A stretch of DNA of 64,000 nucleotides from the NCBI GenBank assembly GCA_024516035.1, contig CM044964.1, forward strand, positions 5,452,294 through 5,516,293, read 5' to 3'. Positions 1 to 9,715 of this stretch are shown one piece after another; position 1 is the stretch's first letter; every line of letters begins with the position of its first letter. Under the pieces are notes generated by a model. The model was not told the DNA's origin. It did not search any database and saw only the letters and a program-made list of their open reading frames with translations. This DNA comes from Bactericera cockerelli. Taxonomy: Eukaryota > Arthropoda > Insecta > Hemiptera > Triozidae. The position numbers and the translations under genes were made by a program.

Positions 1-1260
1 TCTATTCTGTATCTTACTTCCTTGCTGATGTCACCGTTACTGGTAATTTGGCTGCCTAGATACTTGAAAGTATCTACTTCTTTCAGTATAGTCCCATGTA
101 GTTCTATAGGAACAGATGGGCAGTTCACAAACATCACCTCAGTTTTCTGTACGTTTAATTGCAGTCCAAATATTGCTGCGGCTGCGGTAAAGGCATTCAG
201 GTGTTCTTGGAGTTCGCTTGGCGTTTTAGCAAGCAAGGCAGCATCATCCGCAAACATAAGTTCTTGCACACTTAGAGATTTGACTTTTGTAACGGACTTT
301 AAAGCTCTTTTGTTAAATATATCTGTGTCGCTCCGAGATATCATGGCTACTCCACTCTGATTTGATATTTCTTTGGTCTTATTCATAATTGCTTGCATGT
401 ATAGAAGAAAAAGTAATGGCGCAATGACACATCCCTGTTTCACACCCGTCTTCACTTCGAAAGGGTCAGAATGTTCGCCATCAATAAAAACAGTAGACAG
501 TGTACCCTGATGGAGAAGTTTGAGAATTGTGAGGATGTTTGGTGGACATTTAGTGCGCTGAAGAATTTTGAAAAGGACTTCTCTGTTGACGGAGTCGAAA
601 GCTTTAGAAATGTCAACAAAAGCAATACAGAGTGTGGAGTTTTGTTCATGGGTTTTTTCAATTACTTGCCTAGCAGCAAAGATCATATCCACTGTCGAAT
701 GATTACCACGGAATCCGCATTGGGTGTCATCTATGAAGGATTCGAGAAAGGGTAGAAGACGATTGTAGAGTATTCTAGACAACAGCTTGCCACAAACGGA
801 AAGGAGGGAAATTCCTCTGAAGTTGTCGCACTTTTTCTTGCTGCCTTTTTTGTGAATAGGAACGACCATTGCAGATTTCCAGTCCATGGGTATAGTTTTT
901 TCTGTCCAGATTTTTCCAAAAAGTGTATAGAGGGTGTCGATAGTTATATTTCCTCCTCCTTTTAATAGTTCGGCTGTTACAAGATCTTCACCTGGACTCT
1001 TGTTGTTTTTGAGTTGACTAATTGCCTTTGTTATTTCTGCTTGTGTTGGGGGCTCATCATTTGGTGGATCTATTTCATCACTCTTGAAGTTAATTTCTAG
1101 CTGCTCCAGATCGATCTCGGTGTTTTGGTTGAGAAGGTTATCAAAGTGCTCTTTCCATCTCTGCAATTGTTCTGTTTTGTGTCGTAAAATGTTACCATCT
1201 TTACTTTCTATTATGCTTAAAGGTTTCTTCGTTGGTCCAATCACTTCTTTAATACATCTA
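1..1260 (-). pseudogene. LINE ORF2, reverse transcriptase segment (cut by window edge)
   Basis: Read on the minus strand this stretch is one uninterrupted frame encoding the reverse transcriptase of a non-LTR retrotransposon. RT blocks visible in order are VVPIHKKGS, RGISLLSVCGKLLSRILYNR, QCGFRGNHSTVDMI, the catalytic AFVDISKAFDSV, GVKQGC and the catalytic box LMFADDAALL near 245-270, followed by QLNVQKTEVMFVN and YLGSQITSNG at the edge. The first half of the same protein lies at 1705-3095, and only a MITE at 1261-1702 separates the two. I translated this stretch step by step from 1260 down to the YADD-type box near 245 and met no stop or frameshift, so the copy is young. The 3' end lies outside the window. 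The protein would copy element RNA into DNA by target-primed reverse transcription. Clade is not assigned; proteins of this kind are often mislabelled craniofacial development protein 2-like. Confidence 0.88.
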
Positions 1261-1702
1261 CAGGGTGGTCCAGAAAGTTTGCACCAAAATGATAGGGGTA
1301 ATAAAAGAGACCATTTCCAACAAAAATATTCCCGGACATTTTCCTTTATTTTTTTGTCGTTTTCAAAATGGCGGCCAAAACGTGTTTTTCAAATATTCCG
1401 ACTTTGTTTTGGCTTTTGATTTTTTTAATTCTTTCTGTACCACCTAGAAAAAAAACGAATTGCATTTTTGAATTGAGAATAAAATTTTAATTAAAATAAG
1501 TTAAATTAACCCGTTCAATGTTTTAATGATCATGCTCATTTAGGCTGTCAAGGTTCTGAACGCACATAATTGAAAAACACACATTTTGGCCGCCATTTTG
1601 AAAACGACAAAAAATAAAGGAAAATGTCCGGGAATATTTTTGTTGGAAATGGTCTCTTTTATTACCCCTATCATTTTGGTGCAAACTTTCTGGACCACCC
1701 TG
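1261..1702. mobile_element. Mariner-type MITE, 442 bp, inside LINE ORF
   Basis: Near-palindromic non-autonomous DNA element. Both ends read CAGGGTGGTCCAGAAAGTTT inward, and the terminal inverted repeats extend about 148 bp, past an AAAATGGCGGCCAAAA block. It is flanked by TA on both sides (1259-1260, 1703-1704), the target duplication of Tc1/mariner elements. A second copy of the same length is at 17897-18337. It carries no transposase, so mobilisation would need a related autonomous element. Removing it with one TA rejoins the LINE frame. Confidence 0.88.
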
Positions 1703-1704
1703 TA

Positions 1705-3095
1705 TATAGGTTATATGAGTCATTGGTGTTCATAAAAGATTGGAGCTCTTCGGTCTTGTGGGTCCACCATTTGTCCTTGATTCTTCGGACTTCTTTTTGA
1801 CACAGGCTTCGAGCTTTCGTGTAATTCTTCTTTAAATTTTCACTTGGATTTGCTACATATTTATTGAACTCGTTTCTTTTCTTTTGCAGTGCTCTCTCGA
1901 TGATGTCGTCTGATTCGTCAAACCAGTCTGATTTAGGCTTTTTCTTGTTTCCGAGGGTTTCCGATGCAGAAGTTATTGTTGCTTCTTTTAGATTTTTCCA
2001 GATGGATTCGACAGTTTGTAGGTCAGTGTTGTTGCTGGCAATCTTGGAGTAAATGAGGGTTTGAAAACGGTTCTTGGTTTCATCCGACTGTAGTTTCTTG
2101 GTGTCAAATAGTCTTCTGACCATTCTGCGCTGTCGACGATATCTCGTTAGACTGAGTCTAATACTTGCTCTTACCATAAAATGATCCGTTTCGCACTGAG
2201 CGCCTCTCATGGATCGACAGCGAGTTACTTTGTTTTTGTCCCTGGCACGTATGAGGATGTAATCTATTTGGTGCCATTTTTTTGTCCCAGGATGTTGCCA
2301 AGTATTTTTGAATTTGTCTTTTTGTTGAAACCATGAGCTTGAGATGGATAGCTTCTGCTGTGTACAAAGGTTTAAAAGGCGAAGACCGTTCTCGTTTCTT
2401 ACTCCTGTTCCATGAGGTCCAAGTGCTTCCTCCATATTGTTTTGTCGTTTTCCTACTCTGGCATTGAAATCACCCGCCAGGATAAGGCCATTCTTTCTAG
2501 GAACTTGTTCAATGACATCTGTCAAGGTTTGGTAGAATGCTTCTATCTTATTTCTATCTGAGTTTAGGGTAGGTGCATAACAGGCAATCAAAGTGGTCAC
2601 GGATTGGTTTGTTTGAATCTGTAAGCTCATGATTCGATCGCTATAACAATAAGGATCGGAAACGATACTGTTCCTTATTAGTTCACTGCGTACACAGAAA
2701 GCCACGCCATAATGGTTTTCCTCATCTTCTTCGCAGCCAGACCAGATGTATGTGTAACCGGTCTTTGTTTCCTCTAGTTGTCCTGTCCCTTTTAGGTGAG
2801 TCTCTTGTAGGGCAGCAATATCAATATTATATCGCTTTAGTTCTTTAGCAACAATTGCGGTTTTCCTCGGTATATTTGTAGTGTCTGCACGGCTGGAGTC
2901 AAGTAATGTTCGTATATTCCAGGTTGCAATGTTAAGTTTAGTCTCACATTTGTTCCTGTGAGGAGATTTCCCAATTGTCAATGTTGGCGTGCCTCCCCCA
3001 GAATCCATGAGGCTGACGGAGTCCGAAGAGTCCGTGTGAGATTGGCTCACCTGGGGTATTATTTCCGTTTGTTTTGTACTCAACATTTTTGGCAA
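1705..3095 (-). pseudogene. LINE ORF2, apurinic endonuclease segment
   Basis: N-terminal half of the LINE ORF2 protein, starting at the ATG at 3093-3095. Endonuclease (exonuclease III/APE fold) motifs fall in order: ATWNIRTLL with N60, ALQETH with E98, CYAPT about 172-176, GDFNARVG with D209 and N211, IDYILIR with D278, and the terminal TDH with D304-H305. These are the metal-binding and catalytic positions of APE-type LINE endonucleases, and all are present. The stretch after residue 310 is the basic linker to RT. The open frame runs on to 1671, but its last ten or so residues (from GWSRKF) are MITE sequence, so the natural protein continues at 1260. The function is nicking target DNA to prime reverse transcription. 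The only lesion seen is the MITE. Start choice rests on the first ATG upstream of the endonuclease; a longer upstream frame is not excluded. Confidence 0.88.
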
Positions 3096-3180
3096 AGAGA
3101 AGGGGGGTTTTTTGGTAAGGGTAGTGCGGCGTCATAGGTATTGCAGCGAATTGTTTTAAGTGGTCCAAGATTGCAGCCAG

Positions 3181-3480
3181 TCACACTGTCAACCCACTCC
3201 ACTCGATAGATCTCATTAGCGGGCTAGATGAGACCGTAGTGAAGGGATCCGGTTTTCGTTCAGAGTTTCCTTCTCCTAGTCTGTTTTTGGTCCGCGAGAA
3301 GTATTTTATTTCCTTCAGACCCTCCATGTTCGCAGTGCAAGCACTACACAACATGACGAGCACCCCTATCCGCCACCTGGGGACGCGCTCTCTACAGGTT
3401 ACAGACACATACATACATACACACACACATACAGACAGCTTTCTTTTATAGATATAGATAAACAGAAAAGTGAGAAGTTG
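3181..3480. repeat. Unclassified repeat-like segment with AC microsatellite
   Basis: Non-coding, more GC-rich than its surroundings, ending in an ACATAC/ACAC microsatellite (about 3405-3435) and then a 20-bp direct duplication (GACAGAAAAGTGAGAAGTTG) at about 3458-3500. A TAGCGGGCTA motif near 3218 resembles the Helitron-type end at 5038, but no second boundary was found. Confidence 0.35.
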
Positions 3481-3504
3481 ACAGAAAAGTGAGAAGTTGA
3501 AAGA

Positions 3505-3572
3505 GCAGCAGATTTGTGATTTTCCTGCGAATGGAGGGTAACACCCTTCCTTTGTAGCGATAAGACCATATA
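3505..3572 (+). repeat. SINE core-domain fragment
   Basis: Contains TTTCCTGCGAATGGAGGGTA, the signature of the core shared by the 5S-SINE and core-SINE families of this window. Head and tail are missing or diverged. Confidence 0.55.
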
Positions 3573-3599
3573 TTTGAAATCGACCGACGTTTAAAAAAA

Positions 3600-4188
3600 A
3601 TCTCAAAATTAAAACTCGAAATAATATTGCAAACTAGTCCTAGGATTGTAGCCATAGAAGAAGACAGCTATATTTTTGGCATATTCTAAAAATAACCGCC
3701 CCCTCTTTAAAATAAAATTCAGTCAAACTTTAAAGTCAAACTTTCAAATTTCAAAAGTTGCTTTTTCGAGTAGGCGAATCTCCCAAAAAAAACCCCGCCC
3801 CGAGTATGGGAGTTACTTTTTAGTCAGAGGATTAAAGTGATGAAAATTTTCTTGCGGTGGTTGTTTATTCTTGTTTTATCAATATTTACTTTCTCTCTCT
3901 TTGAGGCGGTTGTGGTGTTACTTTGTTCTTATTTCTGAACTTGTTTACTTGAATCAAAGTTTTATTATTTTCTACAAGTTATAAATTAATTAATCATAAA
4001 TAGATTTTTATTTGGAATAATAAATTTATTATGTAATATATGAGGATGTATATTTTATCATAATATTGTAGGTATACCCTATCATACACGTAAATGCAAT
4101 AGTTCTCTGTATGCATAAAAAAAATACATACATACATCAAAATAAAAAGTGTAAAAGTGTTTTGGACACAATACTTCCTTGTGATTGG
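3600..4188. other. AT-rich stretch without recognised feature
   Basis: Nothing recognisable; short homopolymer runs and AT-rich low-complexity sequence. Confidence 0.6.
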
Positions 4189-4200
4189 TTCACATTGTGT

Positions 4201-4462
4201 TTTTTTTTTTTTAAGTGGGGTTTAACGTCGCTTTCAACTGCCATGGTCATATCACGACGGGGGTTTTACCCTCCATTCGCAGGAAACTCACAAACCTGCT
4301 ACTCACATTGACCTCACCCAGCCTGAGTGGGGCCGGGAAAAGCCAGCGTCACGAGAATTAGAATTTGAATGGTCACCCATCCAAGTCTTAACCTCGCTGG
4401 ATGTCGCTTAACTTCGGTGTTCTGATGGGAACCGGTGTATTCAACATGCCATCGACGCTGGC
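4201..4462 (-). mobile_element. 5S rRNA-derived SINE (SINE3-like), full length
   Basis: On the minus strand the element begins at 4462 like base 1 of 5S rRNA and follows 5S for about 90 nt, including a GGTTCCCATCAGAACACCGA segment and the Pol III intragenic control region (GAAGTTAAGCG, then GGTTAAGACTTGGATGGGTG). The core domain follows (GGCTGGGTGAGGTCAATGTG, GCGAATGGAGGGTAAAACCC), then GCGACGTTAAACCCC and a poly-A tail (oligo-T at 4201). It is flanked by a perfect 12-bp duplication TTCACATTGTGT at 4189-4200 and 4463-4474, which proves the borders and retroposition. 5S-headed SINEs are known as SINE3; transcription would start upstream of the internal type 1 promoter. Confidence 0.9.
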
Positions 4463-4474
4463 TTCACATTGTGT

Positions 4475-5037
4475 ACAATTGTAAATGAACAGGTACACGT
4501 GGCAATTTTGATATTTTACACTAAATTATTTATATCTCCGAAATTGTCTAGCGATTTTCTTCAAATTAGTTATACATATGTATTCGGTAAAATACCGTTA
4601 TTCCTACATTCTCAATTCTACAGATTTTATAGTATTTTCTACTAAATTTTACAGAACTCAGCACAACACAATAAAATACGCGTGATTTTTAAATAAAAAT
4701 GCTATTTTCTTACAGAGAAAACACCATCCATCTACTGATTGTAAAATATAAAATCTTTTTTGCGGAAACATAATTACATAAAATAGTATTAAATTATTTA
4801 GTCATAACTACCAAATTAATGTTTTATTATGAAAAGACAATAGAAAAAAAAGATACATCTATATTTTTTTTTATTCTATGTCTTTATTTTTTCTATACCA
4901 GAGGTACTTATATTAAAGTATTATAAAGGGTGAATCTCAATTACTTGACCAACATTCTGGGACTGATAGAACTCCTCCATTGAAATGGAAAATATTCGAC
5001 AGCGATTTTGTAATTTTCCAATTCGCTATATCTTTCA
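4475..5037. other. AT-rich stretch without recognised feature
   Basis: No coding, SINE or RNA signal; AT-rich with homopolymer runs. Confidence 0.6.
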
Positions 5038-5275
5038 CTAGCGGGCTGCACCAGCTTCGCCAAGCCATCACACACCCACCACCCATACATCACACACAAC
5101 CACACCCACACACGACACACACACAAACCGCACACACTCACACACACACACACACACACACATTCACAAAGAACAATATGTGGAAATTGAACAATTTCCA
5201 AAAAAAGTGGTTTAACAATTCCACACATGTGGAAGAGGTAGAACAATATCGACCCAAATTAAGTTAGGGAGAGGG
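5038..5275 (-). mobile_element. Possible Helitron-type 3' end with CA microsatellite
   Basis: CACTAGCGGGCTG at 5038 is the reverse complement of a GCCCGCTAGT terminus like that of the better supported Helitron at 30015-30244. A CA/CACA microsatellite follows (about 5080-5161). The other end was not identified, so this is a weak call. Confidence 0.35.
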
Positions 5276-5386
5276 CAGAGGGAGGAACTTACTCAGTAAA
5301 GTTACATAAAGTTAGGTATATGTAATATTTTATATAAAACTAGGATTCTTTAAAAAAAAATACTACCTAGGTATACCTAACAATAC

Positions 5387-5972
5387 TTGGTATTTATGAC
5401 AATCATTCAGACTTTTTCTACAATATCACCTGGTATCCGTGTTGTTTCAAAGTCTGAACTCAGTTTACTAGGTTCCCCAATATTTGATGACGGATTCGTG
5501 ACATTTTTACAATCGAAAATTGAACAGTTAAAATTAATGATCTCACGACTTGATGATTTGAATGCACATACAGCATACTTGCTTCTCAAAAACTGTTTCA
5601 TGATACCAAAGTTAACCTACTTGTTGAGAACTTCACCTTTTTGGAAGTTTGAAAATGTGATTATTACTATAGATGAGTTAATACATGATTCCTTACAAAA
5701 TATATTGAACATTAATCTTAACGAAGCAGAGTGGGATCAAGCTACCCTCCCAATTAATCTCGGAGGAATTGGCATACGCAAAGTCTCTGATATTGCTCTC
5801 CCTGCTTTTCTAAGTTCTATTCATGGTGTGAGGAATTTGGTCTCTCAAGTACTTCTTTTTCTGGACCAAGAATCTCAAATACACCTACTGGACGAAGCAT
5901 TAGACAAGTGGAGACAATTGAACGGCAATGTTATACCGGAAGAATTGCATCTTCAGAAAAGCTGGGATACCA
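5387..5972 (+). pseudogene. RLE retroelement, RT thumb/connector segment
   Basis: 5'-truncated C-terminal part of a retroelement polyprotein. The frame SELSLLGSPI, then AYLLLKNCFMIPKLTYLLRT, then LPINLGGIGIRKVSDIALPA is the post-catalytic RT/connector region of a family widespread in invertebrate genomes. The catalytic RT core is absent because the copy begins downstream of it. The frame stops at an in-frame TGA three bases into the MITE at 5977, right after KSWDTINL; the remainder resumes at 6969. The first ATG (5387) is not a natural start. It is a dead copy with no expected function. Confidence 0.8.
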
Positions 5973-5976
5973 TTAA

Positions 5977-6964
5977 CCTGTGAGTACACGCGCTAAAAAT
6001 CCGAACGTCGATACACGCGCGATGAAAAAAATTCTCACACCTGGTTTTGCTTTGTATTTCGTTCTGCTTGAAGAGTTATATAATATTTTTAAGATACATT
6101 AAGTTGACTTATGTATTTAAAAGATATATAAAGTAATTTTAGCAATTTTTTTTCCAAATGGTTGCAGTTCGAACCCCTGATTTGAATTTTTTTTTTTTTC
6201 CAAAATTTGTTCATCGTAAGCCATAGTGACATAAGTTTGTAGGGCAATTCACAGTATATCTTATAATCAAGAATATTATGTAATTATATTTGTTTAGGTA
6301 CTTCTAAAAGCTAAAAACAGAAACGATAAAAAAATAAATGTACTTAGATTATACCAGGAGGTAAGTAGGTAGGTAGGTACCCATTATAGTAGGTGGAGAA
6401 ACATTACAAAGAATACTAATTATTTCAGTATCTAGCAAAAAAAGTGTAGGAAGGTACCTAACTACCTAATATTATTACAAAGAAATTTAATTAATGTTAG
6501 TTAAAAGTTTATATTTTGTTAGTTAAAAATCATTTTAATAATTATTATAACAATAGTGAACAATCACGAATTTGGTAGGTAAACACACTAATTTTCTTTA
6601 AAAAAATATATTTCTTTATTTAAAAGAATTGTTATTATTATATTATTTAATTATTAAAACTAATTATTATAAATAATTAATTAAATTAAACTAAATAGTT
6701 AGTAACAGAAAAAAAACTCTCAAAAAAAAAGTTACGTCTGTACACGCGCGATGAAAAAAATCTCACATTTCAGACCGATCTGAACTTTTCGCCACGTCAC
6801 GGGCAACAGAAATTGAAAATAGCTCAAGAGACTGTGGATACATCTAGATAAACATATTATCAACAGCTACTCCAGGTCCCTACAGGTTAGGACCAATATC
6901 GATCAAGTTCTAGCGTTTTTGCCGAGCGTGTGAGAATTTTTCCCTATGTGCGTGTACTCACGGG
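5977..6964. mobile_element. piggyBac-like MITE, 988 bp, TTAA target
   Basis: Flanked by TTAA on both sides (5973-5976 and 6965-6968). The terminal inverted repeats begin CC(T/C)GTGAGTACACGC, matching the CCY start typical of piggyBac superfamily ends. A second copy, nearly identical over most of its length, is at 49902-50851. Internally TACACGCGCGATGAAAAAAA occurs near the left end (about 6012) and again near the right end (about 6740), a subterminal direct repeat. No transposase ORF: non-autonomous. It interrupts the RLE retroelement frame. Confidence 0.87.
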
Positions 6965-6968
6965 TTAA

Positions 6969-7738
6969 CCTCAAACAAATCCTCTTGAGTCTTCAACCGG
7001 AAAACTACCTTGATGCAGCCAGCTTACTGGCTGTGCAGCAGAAAGAATCAGGAGCTTGGTTGAAAGCTTATCCTTCCAAGAATATTGGTACATTCATGGA
7101 GAACCGAAGTTTTAGAACCTGTGTTGGATTAAGGCTCGGATGTAAAATCGTGAAAAAACATACGTGTGAATGCGGTATTGTTGTGGAGGAAAATGGAATT
7201 CATGGACTGAACTGTGTCAAAAGTAAAGGGAGATATTCTCGGCATAGTGAGCTCAATGACATCATCCACCGTAGTTTAGCCTCTATCCACATTCCTTCAA
7301 GCCTTGAACCATCTGGCCTCAGTCGTGATGATGGAAAAAGGCCTGACGGAATGTCACTTGTCCCTTGGTCACATGGCCAAATGCTTGTATGGGACAGCAC
7401 ATGTGTAAATACCTTCGCCGACTCCTACATCAATAACACCAAGGATACAGCTGGATATGCGGCAGAGGAGGCAAGCCGGAAAAAACACAATAAATATATT
7501 GGTATCGCCAATCAAAACTACAATTTCACTCCTCTGGCGTATGAAACGATGGGTCCCTGGAGAAACCAGGGCTATTGTGAAAAAGATTGGAGACGGATTG
7601 TCTCAGCTCACTGGTACTTCCAAATCCAAAGCGTTCTTAATGCAAAGACTATCCATTGCAATACAGCGCGGGAATGCGGCTAGTGTGCTGGGCACACTTC
7701 CAGTTTGTTCTACTATGGAAGATGTGTACTACTGTTAA
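6969..7738 (+). pseudogene. RLE retroelement, restriction-like endonuclease C-terminus (frameshifted)
   Basis: Continuation of 5387-5972 after the MITE. It contains a CCHC-type cluster (C-x-C-x9-H-x3-C, near 7164-7215) followed by RYSRHSELND, and then KRPDGMSLVPW...LVWDST at about 7337-7400. This order (CCHC, RH, PD...D) is the layout of the restriction-like endonuclease of R2-superclade non-LTR retrotransposons. A frameshift near 7565-7575 moves the C-terminus to another frame: KKIGDGLSQLTGTSKS, then MQRLSIAIQRGNAASVLGTL, ending in TMEDVYYC and TAA at 7736-7738. The SLAIQRGNAAS signature recurs in four other fragments in this window (7797-7895, 59899-60180, 60716-61110, 61187-61562). The copy is inactive: 5' truncation, MITE insertion and frameshift. 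Confidence 0.82.
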
Positions 7739-7796
7739 TAAAACTTTATCTATGTTTATACTTGAACTAAAAAAACAAATAAGGTACATTAAACAA

Positions 7797-7895
7797 TAAT
7801 AAAATAATAGATTGTAGACTTCAATAAACTCAGCTGAGGGAAGAGCCGAAATCGTACTTGCTGCATTCCCGCTCTGCACCGCCAGGCTGAGAAAC
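7797..7895 (-). pseudogene. RLE retroelement C-terminal fragment (minus copy)
   Basis: Minus-strand translation reads FLSLAVQSGNAASTISALP then FIEVYNL, matching the last residues of the family (SLAIQRGNAAS...EEIFYL). It lies tail to tail with the plus-strand copy ending at 7738, about 60 bp away. Confidence 0.7.
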
Positions 7896-7907
7896 TTATT
7901 ATTATTA

Positions 7908-8058
7908 TAGTAAGCTTTATTAGGTAGAACAAAATATATACAGTAAAATACAATGAAATTAAATAGATTAAGCAAAGAAACAAGAACAAAAAAGAGAAAG
8001 AAGCTAAAGTCCTACCTAAAGGGCGGGGTTATTGCCTGTGGCAATCTCTTGATGAGAT
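7908..8058 (-). repeat. LINE-tail family copy
   Basis: Minus strand: GGCAATAACCCCGCCCTTTA, then an AT-rich stretch and CTAATAAAGCTTACT near 7910. Same layout as the cleaner copies at 11251 and 47853. Confidence 0.65.
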
Positions 8059-8062
8059 GGAT

Positions 8063-8637
8063 TTTTGATCTGGGATCCCCCGTTATATCCAGAAAAAAGA
8101 GTGAAACAAAAATTTGGGTTTACCCTGTACATATTACAAAACTCAGCACAGTAAAGAACTCGGTGTAATTTCGAAATTAAATAAAGCGTGCCATTTTCTT
8201 TCAAAGGGAAACACAATTTCAAGCTCTCCGTACATTCCAATATAGTTTCAACTAATAAACTACAACGAAATAAAAAACGCTTCACAAAAAACCCGGCAAA
8301 TTCCAGCCCCCCTCTGCCCCCCCTTCTGTAATACGAAACAAAGCAAATTAATTTTGATTGTTTCGAGGGGTAAAAAACTAAATTTACATTTCAAATCAGG
8401 CAAGGAAATCGGCAAGGGACTTTTCTGGAAATAAATTTGTTTATTTTATTTCGATTTCATTATTTACTTCGGGCGTTTCCCTCGCGATTTCGAACCAATA
8501 AAACTAATGAATTAGGACGTAGTTTTTTCTTGTTGTTCTAATATTGATCTTTTGTTATTGTTGTGACTTTTTCATTTGTTGTGGTTATTTTTGTTGTATA
8601 AAATTACTTCCGATCTAAAGCCATCATATTTGCGTTC
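8063..8637. other. No recognised feature
   Basis: Non-coding. A TACCCTGTA near 8121 resembles mariner-type ends but has no partner. Otherwise unremarkable AT-rich DNA. Confidence 0.5.
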
Positions 8638-8899
8638 ATCACTTTTGTGTTATCACAACTATTCAAACTGACTTACTTACTTACTCCTGAGTCTTCACAG
8701 ACCACGAGGGTCCTTGACTTCCCACACCAGCCTTCTCCATTTTTGTCTAGCTTCTGCTAATGTTTTATAGGCTGTTTCAATATTGATCTCTTGTAGTATA
8801 TTCGCTTTACTCAATCTACGCTGAATTCGACTTGACTTGAACCACCGACCTCCAGGTTACGAGTCCGCCGCCTTTTCGATCAAGCTACTGAGGTCGGCT
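8638..8899 (-). mobile_element. SINE-A copy split by a LINE fragment
   Basis: Reverse-complement SINE-A. The 3' part (ATCACAACTATTCAAACT) is at 8638-8670; the body and tRNA-like head resume at 8803 and end CTACTGAGGTCGG near 8897. The gap is filled by a LINE 3' fragment. Confidence 0.75.
8671..8802 (-). mobile_element. 5'-truncated LINE 3' end nested in SINE-A
   Basis: On the minus strand it translates as EINIETAYKTLAEARQKWRR then LVWEVKDPRGL and a stop. This is the WRRLV...V.DP.GL C-terminus typical of many LINE ORF2 proteins. It is followed by an AAGTAAGTAAGT microsatellite tail, as expected of a truncated retroposed LINE 3' end. Confidence 0.65.
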
Positions 8900-9394
8900 G
8901 TTATTACTTCCTAATATTTCCTATATTAGCAATCGGGACTATTGAATTTGTTTTTTTTTTTTTTTATATCGAAATTTGCATAAAAAAGTACAGAAAGAAG
9001 GTCTTCAACATGCCGATACAGAATTTTTTGTACATAATTATATTTATGTTATTCAATAATTCAGAATGAACGGTATAAAATGCCAAGAGAACCAATGTGA
9101 ACCAATCATAAGGAAGTATTGTGTCCATAATTGGCAGTGTATTTTTTAAAATTTGTTGTTCATATTATTTATTTCTTCTCTCTGATTTTTATTTCAATTG
9201 GAGTGCATCTTCTTATTTTAATATGAGTAGGTACATTGTTAATGATCTCTTTTTGCTTGTTGTGGTTATTTCTTTGTTTTCTTTGACTGCTGTTACATTT
9301 TGTTATAATATTGTTATTTTGTCGTTATTGTTTATTTTTTGTGATCTTTTTCTTCTAATATGGGTAGGTATTTTCGTTTTCTGGCTGTAGGACT
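8900..9394. other. AT-rich stretch
   Basis: A hydrophobic open frame at 9121-9390 looks like AT-rich noise rather than a membrane protein; no feature is supported. Confidence 0.5.
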
Positions 9395-9715
9395 ATGAAC
9401 AGGGAGCAGACCAGTAGTTTGCCTTGGGGACTATAAACACTATAAACAGGGAGTAGACCAGCATTGGCTTGGTTCTGAGGGCCCTTGTTAATTATTAGGC
9501 TCCTTGTAAAGATAGTGGTAGAAGTGCTGAGTCATTCCTCCACTGTCTGGCTACCATCAGTCACGATGACGCCACCGTCAATGGTATGATGACGTTGTTC
9601 TTAATGTTGTTATTGTAGCCAGCTTGGCTACTGCTGGGGAGGAGTGATGGTATCCAGTCAAACTCAAGAGAAATTTGGCCGGTTCTGAACAACATATTTC
9701 TATGCGCGATCAATT
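9395..9715 (+). repeat. Family D dispersed repeat
   Basis: Contains GGGGACTATAAACA, CAGGGAG(C/T)AGACCAG and TAGCCAGCTTGGCTAC, all recurring at 29495-29745. The 40300-40400 copy carries the reverse complement. Composite non-coding repeat, class unknown. Confidence 0.6.

Noticed and set aside
1523..1723. Small ORF at the MITE/LINE junction
   Set aside because: Covers mostly MITE inverted repeat; the same peptide appears in the sense copy at 1084-1419 because the element is palindromic.
4380..4462. Genuine 5S rRNA gene
   Set aside because: The 3' part of 5S is missing and replaced by the SINE core, with a poly-A tail and target duplications.
9121..9390. Hydrophobic 89-aa frame that might be a membrane protein
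   Set aside because: T-rich DNA gives Phe/Leu/Ile frames by chance; no start context, splice sites or similarity.
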